Origin: Prosopocoilus inquinatus
Taxonomy: Eukaryota > Arthropoda > Insecta > Coleoptera > Lucanidae
Direction: 5' to 3'
NCBI GenBank assembly: GCA_036172665.1
Contig: CM069875.1
Span: forward strand, 10,992,001 to 11,056,000
DNA: 64,000 nucleotides
A program made the position numbers and the translations under genes. Below the pieces are notes generated by a model. That model saw only the letters and a list, made by a program, of their open reading frames with translations, was not told the origin of the DNA and did not search any database. This document shows, one piece after another, positions 44,276 through 54,708 of this stretch; the first letter of the stretch is position 1; each line of letters begins with the position of its first letter.

Positions 44276-47200
44276 ATGCAGCAAGGAAGCCCGCAGGCAG
44301 GTAATGCACCGACCGCGTGGTTCGGACATATTGAACACTTTGATGTAAGAAATGGTGATTTTGAGAGTTACTTGGAAAGAGTGGAGCAGTTGTTTCTGTG
44401 TAATGATGTAGCAGAAGAAAGGAAAGTCTGCATGCTGTTGACGTTAATAGGGGGTGAAACATACACGGTGTTGAAAGACTTATTAGCACCAGAGTTGCCA
44501 AGTAATCAAAGTTATGTTCAGATTACCGCAGTTTTGAAGGGTCACTTCAGTCCCAAGCCATTGGTCATTGCAGAACGGGTGAAATTTCACAGCTGCAAAC
44601 AAGAAAGTACAGAAGGTATAGCTGCCTTCGTGGTCAAGTTAAAAAATTTTGCGAAGAGCTGTAATTTTGGAGCATTTCTGCAGGAGGCACTCACTGACAA
44701 GCTTGTTTGGGGTCTTTATGAGGAACAAATTAAGCGTAGGCTACTCACAGAAAGGGACCTGACCTTCGAAAGGGCCATGAACATTGCAAAAGGAATGGAA
44801 CTTGCAATGCAGCAGTCTCGAATATTAACCCCGGGAGGAAGAGTGAACAAATTGGACCGGCAGGATCCCGAGGAGAAGACATCAAGTCAGCGAAAGATGT
44901 ACAGAGCACCTAAAGGAGGTTCGACAAGTAGCAGTCGAGGAACCAAGCAACCTAAAGAAGCTCAGCAAGGGACAAGAAAGAAACCTTCGCAGCAGCCTCG
45001 AGAGGGATGCTATTGTTGTGGGGGCAATCATGAAGCGCACACATGTCCAGCAAAGACATGGGAGTGTTTTCGGTGTAAAAAGGTAGGACATACAAAAAGA
45101 ATGTGTAAGTCTAAGATAAATGTAATGAATGAGTCATCAGAATCAACTGATAGTTTAAGATTAGGATGTGTAAGTTCTATAAATAAGTTAGAAAAGCCCA
45201 TGCATCAAAGTTTAAAAGTAAACGGTAAAGCAGTTGTATTTGAATTAGATACGGGTGCTAGTCGTACCATAATGTCTGAATGTAGTCAAAAAAAGTATTT
45301 TGTAAACTTGGAGCTAGAACCTAATAATTGTAATTTATCAGTATTAACAGGTGAAAAAGTGTGGGTGTTAGGGGAAATACAGGTTACAGTAGAAGCTGCG
45401 GGAAGAAAAGTGAAATTACCGATTGTAGTTATAAGAGGTAGTGATTTTGTACCATTGTTAGGGCGCAATTGGTTAGAGACATTATGGCCTAATTGGAGAA
45501 AAACGTGTGCTCTTGAATTAAAGTCACATATAAATGAGATTACAGAATTTCAAAGTATTGATACAAATAAATTTCCCAGTGTATTTAAAAATAACCCGAC
45601 AACTTGTATAAAAGAGTTTGTTGTAGAATTCAATGTTAAAATGGAGGCAACTCCAGTATTTAGTAAGGCATACACTGTCCCTTATCCTATTAAAGAAAAG
45701 GTGGAGGCGGAAATAAATAGATTAGTAGAAGCAGGTATTGTTAAAACAGTTAGTCAAAGTGATTGGGCTAGTCCTATTGTAGTAGTAAGAAAGAGTAACG
45801 GTGAAATTCGGTTATGTGTTGACTTAAAGAAAACGGTCAACAAAGTTATTGAAATAGACCATTACCCGCTTCCTGTGCCAGCAGACATTTTCGCATCTCT
45901 AGCAGGATCCAAAGTCTTCACCGTATTGGATCTACAGGGGGCATACCAGCAGTTGAGAGTTAAAGAAACATCACAAAAGTATTTAACTGTTAATACACAT
46001 TTAGGGTTATTCAGATTTACCAGATTGTGTTTTGGAATTTCTTCGGCACCGGCAATTTTCCAGTCAATCATGGATCAGATTTTGAGTGGTTTGGAATCTG
46101 TATTTTGTTACTTGGATGATATTTTGATCGGTGGGGAAGATTTTGAGTCGTGTCGTCAAAAATGCGAGGAAGTTCTGAAAAGACTTGAAAAGTACAATGT
46201 GAAAGTAAATTTAAGTAAATGTAAATTCTTTCAAAATAAAGTAAGATATTTAGGTCATGTAATAGATGGCGAAGGTATTCATCCAGATAAACAAAAAGTT
46301 GATACAATTGTGAAGGCACCAGTGCCTGTGAACGTAACACAGTTGAAAGCATATCTGGGACTAATAAATTTCTACGTGAAATTCATGCCAAAAGCATCAA
46401 CAATTTTAGGACCTTTGAATGAGTTGACGAAGAAAAACACAGAGTATGTGTGGACAAAAGATTGCCAAAGAGCTTTTGAGAAAAGTAAGGAATTGATCGC
46501 AAGTAATCAAGTATTAACCCCTTATGTTATTGCAAAACCAATTGTTATTACAACTGATGCCAGTAATTACGGTGTGGGGGCAGTACTCAGTCATGAAGTG
46601 GATGGTGTAGAAAAACCAATTATGTTTGCTTCCAGTACTCTGTCCTCAGCAGAGAAGAATTATGCCCAGGTAGAGAAGGAAGCATTAGATATCATCTTTG
46701 CTGTCAAGAGGTTCCATAAGTATATCTACGGAAGAAGTTTTACCCTGATAACAGACCACCGACCATTGCAAGTCATCTTCAATCCAAATAAAGCGGTGAA
46801 TGTGATGTCAGCGTCGAGAATCATTCGATGGGCGCTCGTATTGTCCAACTACCGGTATGAAATAAGGTACAAAAAAGGCAGCAGCATTGGAAACGCGGAT
46901 GCATTATCGCGGTTGCCTCTGAAGGAAGGAACAGGGGTACCAGAAACAATAAATTCATTTAATGAAGAGGAAGTGGAGTTGATTAGTTTTGAAGAGATTG
47001 CAGCGGAAACTAAGAAGGATGGCATCCTAGCAAAGGTTTTGGATTTAACGAAGAGAGGGTGGCCAAGTCAGATTAAAGAAGAGGAGTTAAAACAGTATTT
47101 TAGACGCAAAGACGAGTTATCTATTGAAAGAGGATGTCTGATGTACGGTACAAAAGTGGTAATTCCTAAGAGATTGTGGGAACCGATATTAAATCTGTTT

Positions 47201-48403
47201 CACGAGACTCATACAGGTATTGTAAGAACAAAAATGTTGGCACGGTCAATTTGTTGGTGGCCTGGTATGGAGGAACAGATTGAAACAAAAATAGCTTCCT
47301 GCCAAAGTTGCCAGATGATGAGAAGTGTGAGCAGAACTGCAGAATTGATAAATTGGCCTAAACCAGGTAACAACTTCGAGAGAGTGCATCTGGATTTTTT
47401 TAAATTTAGACAAGAATTTCTGATTATGTATGATTACAAATCAAAATGGATTGATGTTAAAGTCATGGAAGGAACAGATGCAGGCAAGGTCATCGACAAA
47501 TTAAGAGAAATGTTTGCGATTTATGGATTACCGAGAAATGTAGTCTGCGATAATGGTCCGCCATTTAATTCATCGGAGTTTTCGAAGTTTTGCAACGTAA
47601 ACGGAATTAACTTACTGCATAGTCCGCCAAGGCATCCGGAAAGTAATGGTTTCGCGGAAACGGGTGTTGACATTGTAAAGAGAGGGTTGAAGAAGAAATT
47701 GATAGAAAATGACCAAAAGGAATTCCCTTTAACAAATTTCCAAGTTTTGCAAAATTTTCTCTTTGCTTACAGAAATACACCCAATACAGTGTCAGAGTTA
47801 ACACCAGCTGAAATGATTTTCAAAACGGCTCCTAGAACACGTTTTAACTTACTAAAACCAGCATTTGGAACAGGTAAATTAGGAATTAAGGATAAAATAG
47901 ATTCGAAAGAGAAAGAGTATAAACCAGGAGAAAAAGTTTGGATTAGGAACAGAAATATAGTGAGAAACCCAAATTATAAATGGATTCCTGGAATCATTAT
48001 AAAGCAGACAAGTCCAGCTTTATACGTGGTGGAGATGAGTCAGAAAGAGAGAATAGTACATCGCCAGGATGTGAGAAAATCAGCAGTAGATGTCACAGTT
48101 CCTAGACTGCCTGAGATAGAGGGGGAAAGATCTAGGGAACTGACCTTGGAAGATCAAACGACGAGGCAAATGACAAGACTGATGAACAGACCAGATGAAA
48201 GAACGGAAGAGTCAAGAATAGAAATCGAGGAAGAAGTCTTAAATGAACCCAGGCTAACCGAAAAATTAGAGACAGAGGAAAAGACTAATAACGGATCAAA
48301 ACAAACACATGAACCGAGTTTCAGCGGAACTACTGTTAGTGAACCTATCTCTTTACGTAGGTCTAGGAGAACTATAAAAGTTCCAAATAGATTAGATTTG
48401 TAA
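44276..48403 (+). CDS. Ty3/gypsy gag-pol polyprotein, single intact ORF
   Basis: One open frame of about 1375 codons from ATG at 44276, with no frameshift between gag and pol. In order: gag capsid; two zinc knuckles (CYCCGGNHEAHTC, CFRCKKVGHTKRMC; about 45007-45108); aspartic protease with DTGAS (residue about 325); reverse transcriptase with YLDD (about 612); RNase H with TDASNYG; integrase HHCC zinc finger (HETHTG...CQSCQ); integrase catalytic region (HLDFF, CDNGPPF, HPESNGFAE); and a charged C-terminal tail. No envelope ORF follows. The domain order (integrase after RNase H) and the single ORF fit Ty3/gypsy, perhaps the mag-like group. The intact frame with identical LTRs suggests recent insertion and possible competence. 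Confidence 0.93.
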   Translation: MQQGSPQAGNAPTAWFGHIEHFDVRNGDFESYLERVEQLFLCNDVAEERKVCMLLTLIGGETYTVLKDLLAPELPSNQSYVQITAVLKGHFSPKPLVIAERVKFHSCKQESTEGIAAFVVKLKNFAKSCNFGAFLQEALTDKLVWGLYEEQIKRRLLTERDLTFERAMNIAKGMELAMQQSRILTPGGRVNKLDRQDPEEKTSSQRKMYRAPKGGSTSSSRGTKQPKEAQQGTRKKPSQQPREGCYCCGGNHEAHTCPAKTWECFRCKKVGHTKRMCKSKINVMNESSESTDSLRLGCVSSINKLEKPMHQSLKVNGKAVVFELDTGASRTIMSECSQKKYFVNLELEPNNCNLSVLTGEKVWVLGEIQVTVEAAGRKVKLPIVVIRGSDFVPLLGRNWLETLWPNWRKTCALELKSHINEITEFQSIDTNKFPSVFKNNPTTCIKEFVVEFNVKMEATPVFSKAYTVPYPIKEKVEAEINRLVEAGIVKTVSQSDWASPIVVVRKSNGEIRLCVDLKKTVNKVIEIDHYPLPVPADIFASLAGSKVFTVLDLQGAYQQLRVKETSQKYLTVNTHLGLFRFTRLCFGISSAPAIFQSIMDQILSGLESVFCYLDDILIGGEDFESCRQKCEEVLKRLEKYNVKVNLSKCKFFQNKVRYLGHVIDGEGIHPDKQKVDTIVKAPVPVNVTQLKAYLGLINFYVKFMPKASTILGPLNELTKKNTEYVWTKDCQRAFEKSKELIASNQVLTPYVIAKPIVITTDASNYGVGAVLSHEVDGVEKPIMFASSTLSSAEKNYAQVEKEALDIIFAVKRFHKYIYGRSFTLITDHRPLQVIFNPNKAVNVMSASRIIRWALVLSNYRYEIRYKKGSSIGNADALSRLPLKEGTGVPETINSFNEEEVELISFEEIAAETKKDGILAKVLDLTKRGWPSQIKEEELKQYFRRKDELSIERGCLMYGTKVVIPKRLWEPILNLFHETHTGIVRTKMLARSICWWPGMEEQIETKIASCQSCQMMRSVSRTAELINWPKPGNNFERVHLDFFKFRQEFLIMYDYKSKWIDVKVMEGTDAGKVIDKLREMFAIYGLPRNVVCDNGPPFNSSEFSKFCNVNGINLLHSPPRHPESNGFAETGVDIVKRGLKKKLIENDQKEFPLTNFQVLQNFLFAYRNTPNTVSELTPAEMIFKTAPRTRFNLLKPAFGTGKLGIKDKIDSKEKEYKPGEKVWIRNRNIVRNPNYKWIPGIIIKQTSPALYVVEMSQKERIVHRQDVRKSAVDVTVPRLPEIEGERSRELTLEDQTTRQMTRLMNRPDERTEESRIEIEEEVLNEPRLTEKLETEEKTNNGSKQTHEPSFSGTTVSEPISLRRSRRTIKVPNRLDL

Positions 48404-48439
48404 TTTAGAATAAGTTCAACATTAAAAAGAGGGAAGAAG

Positions 48440-48776
48440 TGAGGTGTCGAGATAGATAGCGCTAAAGGGTAGTTCATAGGGACTGTAGTTCATATGTATC
48501 ACAAGGTAGACGGAATGTACAAATAAACGGGGAGTCCCGCCATTCGGCCCAAGACCGTTGTTGGTGTTTCATATCCGACGTTGCTCCAAGCCTCCTTTGT
48601 TATTATTGTACCCAAGACATAACATATTGGCGACGAGACGGGATTTTGTTGTCGCGGTAATAAGCGAGATTAATAGAATTCGAAAAAGAAGCAGTGAAAA
48701 TGCAGCAAGGAAGCCCGCAAGCAGGTAATGCACCGACCGCGTGGTTCGGACATATTGTACCCAAGACATAACAAAT
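48440..48776 (+). mobile_element. 3' LTR plus an extra partial second copy
   Basis: A purine-rich tract AAAAAGAGGGAAGAAG precedes the 3' LTR (48440-48624). The sequence then continues into a second primer-binding region and the first 70-odd bases of gag (48625-48755), then jumps to the last 20 bases of the LTR (ATTGTACCCAAGACATAACA, 48754-48773). Only after this does the target duplication AATTG appear (48774-48778). The structure is LTR-internal-LTR-partial internal-LTR end. Confidence 0.85.
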
Positions 48777-48778
48777 TG

Positions 48779-49860
48779 AACACTGCTTTACAAGACACAA
48801 CTATTTTAAAAAAATCTAGTCTCGTAAAAGAAGAAATTAAGAGACTTAACTGTAACTTTCTTATTATTGGGTTTTGGTGATAAACGAATTAATAAAAAAA
48901 AATTTTTTTTTGATCTCCTACAGCTGCCCTTTCAATCTCCTCCGTACGTTACGAGACATCCAGAATAAAATAATTTTATAAAAATAAACCGAACCCTAAT
49001 AATTTCAAGCTTAAATATCATGAATAGCGTGAAACCAAATATAGACAAACTACAAATTGTTGCAATTAGGAATCTTTCTTAATTCAAAATATTATGCTGC
49101 GAGTTCCATTTTAAATAATAAAATTGATACTCCCTTGTTGTTTTAGCTCGAATGCTTCTACGGCCGTCATCCATAATTGAATTGGCTACCGGTTGAAAAC
49201 ACATTATTGCGATTTCTTCCACTGCCATGATTTCGCTCTTTATTGTAGAAGAACCTCCTCAGGACTGCTATTGCTGGCTGCAGCTTTTTCCTAGTCGTTG
49301 AAACTGACGGGAAGGAGCAGTTCTGAGGAATTTTTTCTGCAATGAAGAGAAAAACGTCGGCGTAGGAAAAATTTTGATGCGGTTCCAGACGGAAACAGTC
49401 ATTTGGGTTTCCGATCGGCACTTGTTTAATTTTTTGTTAATAAATTCTGGATTCAAACAAATCCCTAAAACTTTTAAACATTTTACATATTTTGACATAC
49501 GTATCTAAAATAGAGTGTAGATACCGTTAAGAATGTAAACAAAAACACTGCAGTTTTAATGTGGGCTCGAGTCAAAACCTGCATTTTTTATCAAATTTTC
49601 AAGTTTATTACATTCTTTAAAACAGCAACTCCCGAATTCAATTCGAGTACTCGACTACTTTTGATCTGAACTTGAGTCAATTGACTCGAGTCGACTCGAT
49701 TCTTTCAAACGGCGATTTTCAGCCAAGTACTCGAGTCTCTTGATCTGGACTAGAGTTAAGACTCGATTGTTTTATAAAAGTATTCGAGTCGATTCGATTC
49801 TGAAAAACAGCGACTCGTCACATCACTAGTAGATACATAAATTTTCACTCGTACACACTT
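48779..49860. other. Intergenic sequence with a hAT-like end
   Basis: 49630-49825 is a tract of ACTCGAGT/GACTCGA-type repeats ending CGACTCGTCACATCACTAG, the same terminus as at 21893 in the opposite orientation. It resembles a hAT subterminal region but lacks an identified partner end. The remainder shows no gene. Confidence 0.4.
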
Positions 49861-49869
49861 AACAGTTCG

Positions 49870-51716
49870 AGCTATTTTACTTTCTGATAACGTTTTCATT
49901 TATGATAACTTAAATTTAATAAAGAAAACTTTTATTCAAAATTCTTATCCAATAAATCTTATTGAATCAGTAATTAAAAATCGTATTAAATACTTACAAA
50001 ATTCAAATGTCTCTAATAACATTAGACAAACTTCGAACCATAAATACATATCATTGCCTTATATTGAACCATTACACAATAAATTTAAACACATTTTCAA
50101 AAAACATAATTTAATTTTTGCCAGTAAATCTGTGAATAATTTAAATTATTTTTTTCGAATTTAAAAACCAAAATACCGAAATTAAAGCAACCTAACGTAG
50201 TTTTGGAAATCAAATGTTCAAATTGTAATTCTGTTTATACAGGGAAGGGCAAAAGTATGGAACCGGCTTAATATTTCGAAAACTGTTTAACGTATCTACT
50301 TGAAATTTGGTATGTTATAGAGTCAATAAAACCTATATTACCAATTTGTTTCAATTGTTTATCTGCTTTGTTTCCTGAGATCCAACGCCTACTTGATTTT
50401 TTTTAATGACAACCTGCTGATTTCTTTCCTGTATTTAATAGCTCGCTTAATTTTTTAAACGACTACATAAAAATATTTATCTATTACTTAAGAAAATTTT
50501 CGAGAAAATAACGTTTGATGAAAAAGTTAAAAAAAATGGTCTAATGTTTGATATTCGACAAAAAAAAAATAGCTTTAGCAACAAAAACTAGAAGGTCACA
50601 AGATCATAGGTTATTTTTAAGACAGAACTTCCATAAAAGTTGTTTTAAAACTATGAAAACAAATACGGGGAAGGACAAAAGTATGAAACCGGCTTAATAT
50701 TTCGAAAACTGTTTGAGGTATCTATTTAAAATTTGGTGTGAGATTCGGAGTTAATAAGATCTACATCATCAATTTATTTCAATTGTCTATCAGCTTGTGT
50801 TTCTGAGATCCAACGCCTACTTGACTTTTTTGAAATGACAACCTGCTGATTTTTTTCCTTTATTTAATAGTTCGTTTAATTCTCTAAACGACCACATAAA
50901 AATAATTGTCTAATTATCAGTTACATAAGAAAATTTTCGAGAAAATAACGTTTGAATGATAAAGTTAGGAAAAATGGTTTATTGTTTAATATTCGACAAA
51001 AATTCTAGTTTTAACAAAAAAAACTGTAAGACCACAAGATTATGGGCTGTTTTTAAGATAAAACTAAAGAAAATCTTAATAAAAATTGCCTTAAAAACAT
51101 GAAAACAAATACTAAATATCAGTGTAAACCATTTTTTCTAACTTTTTCATTCAAACATTATTTTCTAGAAATTTTCTTATGCAATAAATAGATATTTTTA
51201 TGTGGTCGTGGAAAGAATTAAACGAACTATTAAATAGAGGAAAAAAGTTAGCAGGTTGTCATTTAAGAAAAATCAAGTAGGCATTGGATCTCAGAAACAA
51301 GAGCAGATAAACAATTAAAATAAATTGGTAATATAGGTCCTATTAACTCTGAATCACACACCAAATTTCAAATATATACATCAAACAGTTTTCGGAATAT
51401 TAATTCCATACTTTTGCCCTACCCTGTATAGGTGAAACCAGCTAAAATGTAAAAAAACGTTTAGACCAACATAAATATCATATTCAAAAAATAAACAAAA
51501 TCATTCAATGCTTGTAGAGCATTCATTAGTAAATAATCATAGTTTTTATTTTGATAATACTGACATTTTGTACAGTGAATCTCGTATTTTTAAAAGACGT
51601 CTCATGGAAATGTGTAAAATTAAAATGTCTCCAAATTCTATTAATAAACGTACGGACTTTGAAAATTTAAATGATATACTTTATAGTTTTCTGGACTCTT
51701 TAAACAGGATATAGAT
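49870..51716 (+). pseudogene. Penelope-like element relic (RT tail and GIY-YIG endonuclease)
   Basis: 50040-50150 reads ISLPYIEPLHNKFKHIFKKH and NLIFASKSVNNLNYFF. After a frameshift come NLKTKIPKLKQPNVVLEIKCS and CNSVYTGE, the RT C-terminus and the GIY-YIG entry of Penelope-like elements. The gene is interrupted by a TA-flanked element (50240-51426) and resumes with VKKRLDQHKYHI, then LVEHSLVNNHSFYFDNTDIL and SINKRTDFENLNDILYSFL, the conserved GIY-YIG tail. Stops and frameshifts mean it is dead. Penelope-like elements are telomerase-related retroelements that commonly carry hammerheads in their terminal repeats. Confidence 0.75.
50240..51426. mobile_element. TA-flanked inverted-repeat element inserted in the Penelope relic
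   Basis: Left CAGGGAAGGGCAAAAGTATG and right CATACTTTTGCCCTACCCTG pair, with TA at 50238-50239 and 51427-51428. The inverted arms include GAGATCCAACGCCTACTTGA and GACAACCTGCTGATT. The left arm is present twice in direct orientation (about 50240-50480 and 50665-50890), so the element has an internal duplication. No transposase. Confidence 0.7.
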
Positions 51717-51779
51717 ATGTCAATAAAAAAAATTAGTTTTAATTTAGTTCTAGTTATTTTTCCCTTTATTCCGGACAAT

Positions 51780-51960
51780 TCGTATTTTAGTTTAAAATCT
51801 TTTCGTTTCTCTTGACGACTTATTTCTCTTGACAACTGGTTTATTTACTTTTTTTTCACTCTTGACGAAGCTATAAATCTATAGCGAAACGTTGAGTGCG
51901 TTCCCTTTATATTTCTGTCCGGTTCGAGATTAAAAAACTTTGTAATTACAATTGACATTT
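51780..51960 (+). repeat. Penelope-like 3' tail with degenerate hammerhead
   Basis: Follows the GIY-YIG relic. Includes TTGACGA (51862-51868), hairpin GCTAT/ATAGC, GAAAC (51886-51890) and GTTGAGTGCGTT. The first core base is T instead of C, so this copy is probably inactive. The same tail occurs inverted at 10920-11170, with a complete core. Confidence 0.5.
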
Positions 51961-52263
51961 TTATGTGACTTTTTTTCGTTTCTATGACAACAGAATTTTC
52001 CGGTCTTAACCAGAGGTGGGTATATATATATATATATATTAATATGTAACACGTTTCAATTTTTAAATCAATTTACAAAGCTTTCAATAAAGGCAAATAT
52101 AGGAAATATTTCGTTTAGCTAACTACACTCCGTGTTAAAATTAACACACGTATTTCTGATACACCCAGTATACAAAATTCGCAAAAATCTAATAGTTTTT
52201 TAAGTTTTCTTGATTAGATATAACTATTTCTTTAGAATTTTAATTTTACTATAATTTGAATGA

Positions 52264-52385
52264 ATGAAAAATTTTGTAGCAAATCGTTTTTGACTTATTA
52301 TGTAGCAAACTGGGTTCAATTTGTCAATCCTAATGCAATGTTAAGTCAAAAAGCGATCGTAGGATGTCGCTGTTTAAACTCTTAA
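52264..52385 (+). mobile_element. Old deleted 312-family copy
   Basis: AAAAATTTTGTAGCAAATCG then TTTTTGACTTATTATGTAGC, CAATTTGTCAATCCTAATGC, and the terminal block AAAAAGCGATCGTAGGATGT followed by CGCTGTTTAAACT. The hammerhead region is deleted. Flanking duplication not found. Confidence 0.65.
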
Positions 52386-52993
52386 TTATTACAAAATTAT
52401 GATTAAATATTACTGAAATTGTCTGGCTGGCAAAAGGAAAGTGTTAGGAAAGAGTTACATGAATTTCAGGCTAAGTGGCCTTCATCAGAACTCTGTATCT
52501 TAAAAATTTTCGTGTTATACCGGGTGGAAAGTTCCAAACCCGAACATAGCTAACTTGTAATGAAAACTATGTTTTAGTGAATTGCTGCTCGCTATTTGAA
52601 GATACAAAAATGGCAATTGTATTAAAGAAAAGAGAAAATTATGGACAATATTATGGTGTTCAATTTTTTCCTAAATATTAATACTTTCGGAATATAAATA
52701 AAATTTCCAAATTTTAAACTGAGAATTTAATCGCCTATAATGATTTTTTAGCGACGTTACCGCGAATAACCGGTTTCAAGTGGTTATAAATTGTGTGTTT
52801 TCGCGAGACCGGTAACGGAAGTTCCCCTCTCGAGTCGCCATTTTTAATTGATAACCCGGTTACAGATTTCATAACCAGGTTCTTGAGGTAAGTTACTGGC
52901 GGTTAACCGGGAAGTGTCAAAAGTCTGATGTCAAACGACAAAATTCTTAACGACAGGCGGTGATTTATATTCTATTTCCAAATTTTTTGTAAG

Positions 52994-54135
52994 ATGAATG
53001 AAATGGACTTAATCGAAATCACTTTAAATAATAGAGGCACCGATTATACAGTGATTACAGACATAAACACTGCAAATACCTTGCTCAACGGTAAGAATAC
53101 TTTAAATTCGTTGGTTAGTTTGGGAAAGCACGTGTTTTTCAGATCCTCGAGCTGCAGAGCAATACATTGTTGAAAATGGTGTGACAGAAGTCATTCCCGG
53201 TAGTGAAGATACAAATGTAGCAAATTTTAAAAGTTCTACAGGTAAATATCTACATTCTTAATAATGTTCTACGTAGACTGTACACCAGTAATTCTAGATA
53301 TAATTTGGTCATCTAAAAAGCACACAGATCGGGACAATGAAGCCACCGAATGTTTTCTGAAAATAAGACACCGTTTAAGTGACAAATTTAACGATAAGAA
53401 AAATGTTAAGACGAAATTGTGGACCCAAGTCGCGACAGAATTACAAGAAGAAGGGTTTTCTTTGGGTCCTGGTGGTGGGGAACGTTGTCGTCAAAAATTT
53501 GCGAACTTACAGAAAACCTATTTCACTTTTGTTAAGGAACAACTAAATAAGACTGGAATGGGGAAGAAGGAAGAACCAATTTTTTTTGACCTGATGCACG
53601 CCATATTAGGTATGTTTAAATAGAAAATCTATTTACACACATTCTAAGAAACGAGGCTTACTTTACTCTGATTTGATTTACAGAGAAAGATTCATTACCT
53701 ACTATTATATCGGATTAAAGTATAGTTTTGTTCTCTCTGAAAGTACTAATTTTAATATTTAAAATGAAACAACAAAATTTTATAGGAGGCAAAGATAAAA
53801 CGGATCCAGAATTTCTTCTAGATTCGGAAGTACATACAAATTTAGACTCAGAAACATCAACAGAAAGTGAAATGAGTTCTTCAACTGCCTCTAACATAAA
53901 AAGTAGATTTAAAACAAAAAACACCCTTCGACCTCAATCAAATGTTACCACAATACTGACCTGCCTGAAAGACGAGTTACACACAGATAGGGAAGCTCGG
54001 GAAAAACAATTTACAGCAATACAGGACATATTAAGAGAGCAAAATAATCAAAGAGAAAGGTTTCTATCAATTCTGGAACAAATGGTAGAGACCAAAAACA
54101 AGCGTAAACGGACAGAGAATGATGAATCTGACTAA
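52994..54135 (+). CDS. Harbinger accessory protein, Myb/SANT-like DNA-binding (4 exons)
   Basis: Exons 52994-53090, 53143-53241, 53277-53609 and 53786-54135 join in frame to 293 codons. The third exon holds a trihelix-type Myb/SANT-like domain (DIIWSSKKHTDRD, LWTQVATELQEEGFSLG, GGERCRQKFANLQKTYFTF). The last exon is acidic and serine-rich, then has a Lys/Arg-rich C-terminus (KNKRKRTE), a possible nuclear signal. In PIF/Harbinger elements such a protein helps the transposase bind DNA and enter the nucleus. No stop or frameshift seen. All introns are GT-AG. Confidence 0.8.
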
Positions 54136-54155
54136 AATCAAATATACATGTACTT

Positions 54156-54469
54156 TACCAGATACCTGTTTGCAGAATTATTGATGTTTGTGTTCCTATT
54201 ATAGAATTATGTATTTGTTATGTATTAAACATTGAATTATTAATAAGTGATTCAAAAATACTCTACTTAGATACATGTTTGCAGAATTATTGATAAGTTT
54301 GTGTTTTTATTATGGAATTATTTATTTATGTTATGTATTAAACATTGAAATATTAATAAATGACTCAAAAATACTCTACTTAGATACATGTTTGCAGAAT
54401 TATTGATAAATTTGTGTTTCTATTACAGAAATATTTTTTTATGTTATGTATTAAACATTGAATTATTAA
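54156..54469. repeat. Three tandem copies of a roughly 108-bp unit
   Basis: Each unit has GATAC(C/A)TGTTTGCAGAATTA, a TTGTGTT block, TATGTATTAAACATTGAAT and ACTCAAAAATACTCTACTTA. They lie between the two convergent Harbinger genes. The third unit is cut by a 312-family insertion. Confidence 0.75.
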
Positions 54470-54644
54470 AAATAAGTAGCGACATCCTTCGATCGCTTTC
54501 TGACCTAATATTGCAGTAGGAAAACAAATTGTAGCCAGATTTGCTACATAATAAGTCATCCCATGCAAGGCGAAACAGCTGTCCAGAGGTTGCTCGATGG
54601 ATCCACTGCAATCAAAAACGATTTGCAGCAAATTTTTTTTTTTA
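54470..54644 (+). mobile_element. 312-family insertion with 13-bp duplication, inside the Harbinger
   Basis: A 175-bp copy from AAATAAGTAGCGACATCC to GATTTGCAGCAAATTTTTTT, flanked by ATTGAATTATTAA at 54457-54469 and 54645-54657. It is internally deleted: GAAACAGC and the stem III hairpin remain but CTGAAGA and stem II are gone. The uninterrupted tandem unit upstream (about 54230) shows the pre-insertion sequence. Confidence 0.8.
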
Positions 54645-54708
54645 ATTGAATTATTAATACATCACTTAACAAATATAATACATTGATTCATAATTTATTA
54701 AATACATT

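Noticed and set aside
52020..52042. TA microsatellite
   Set aside because: About ten TA units, ordinary simple repeat.
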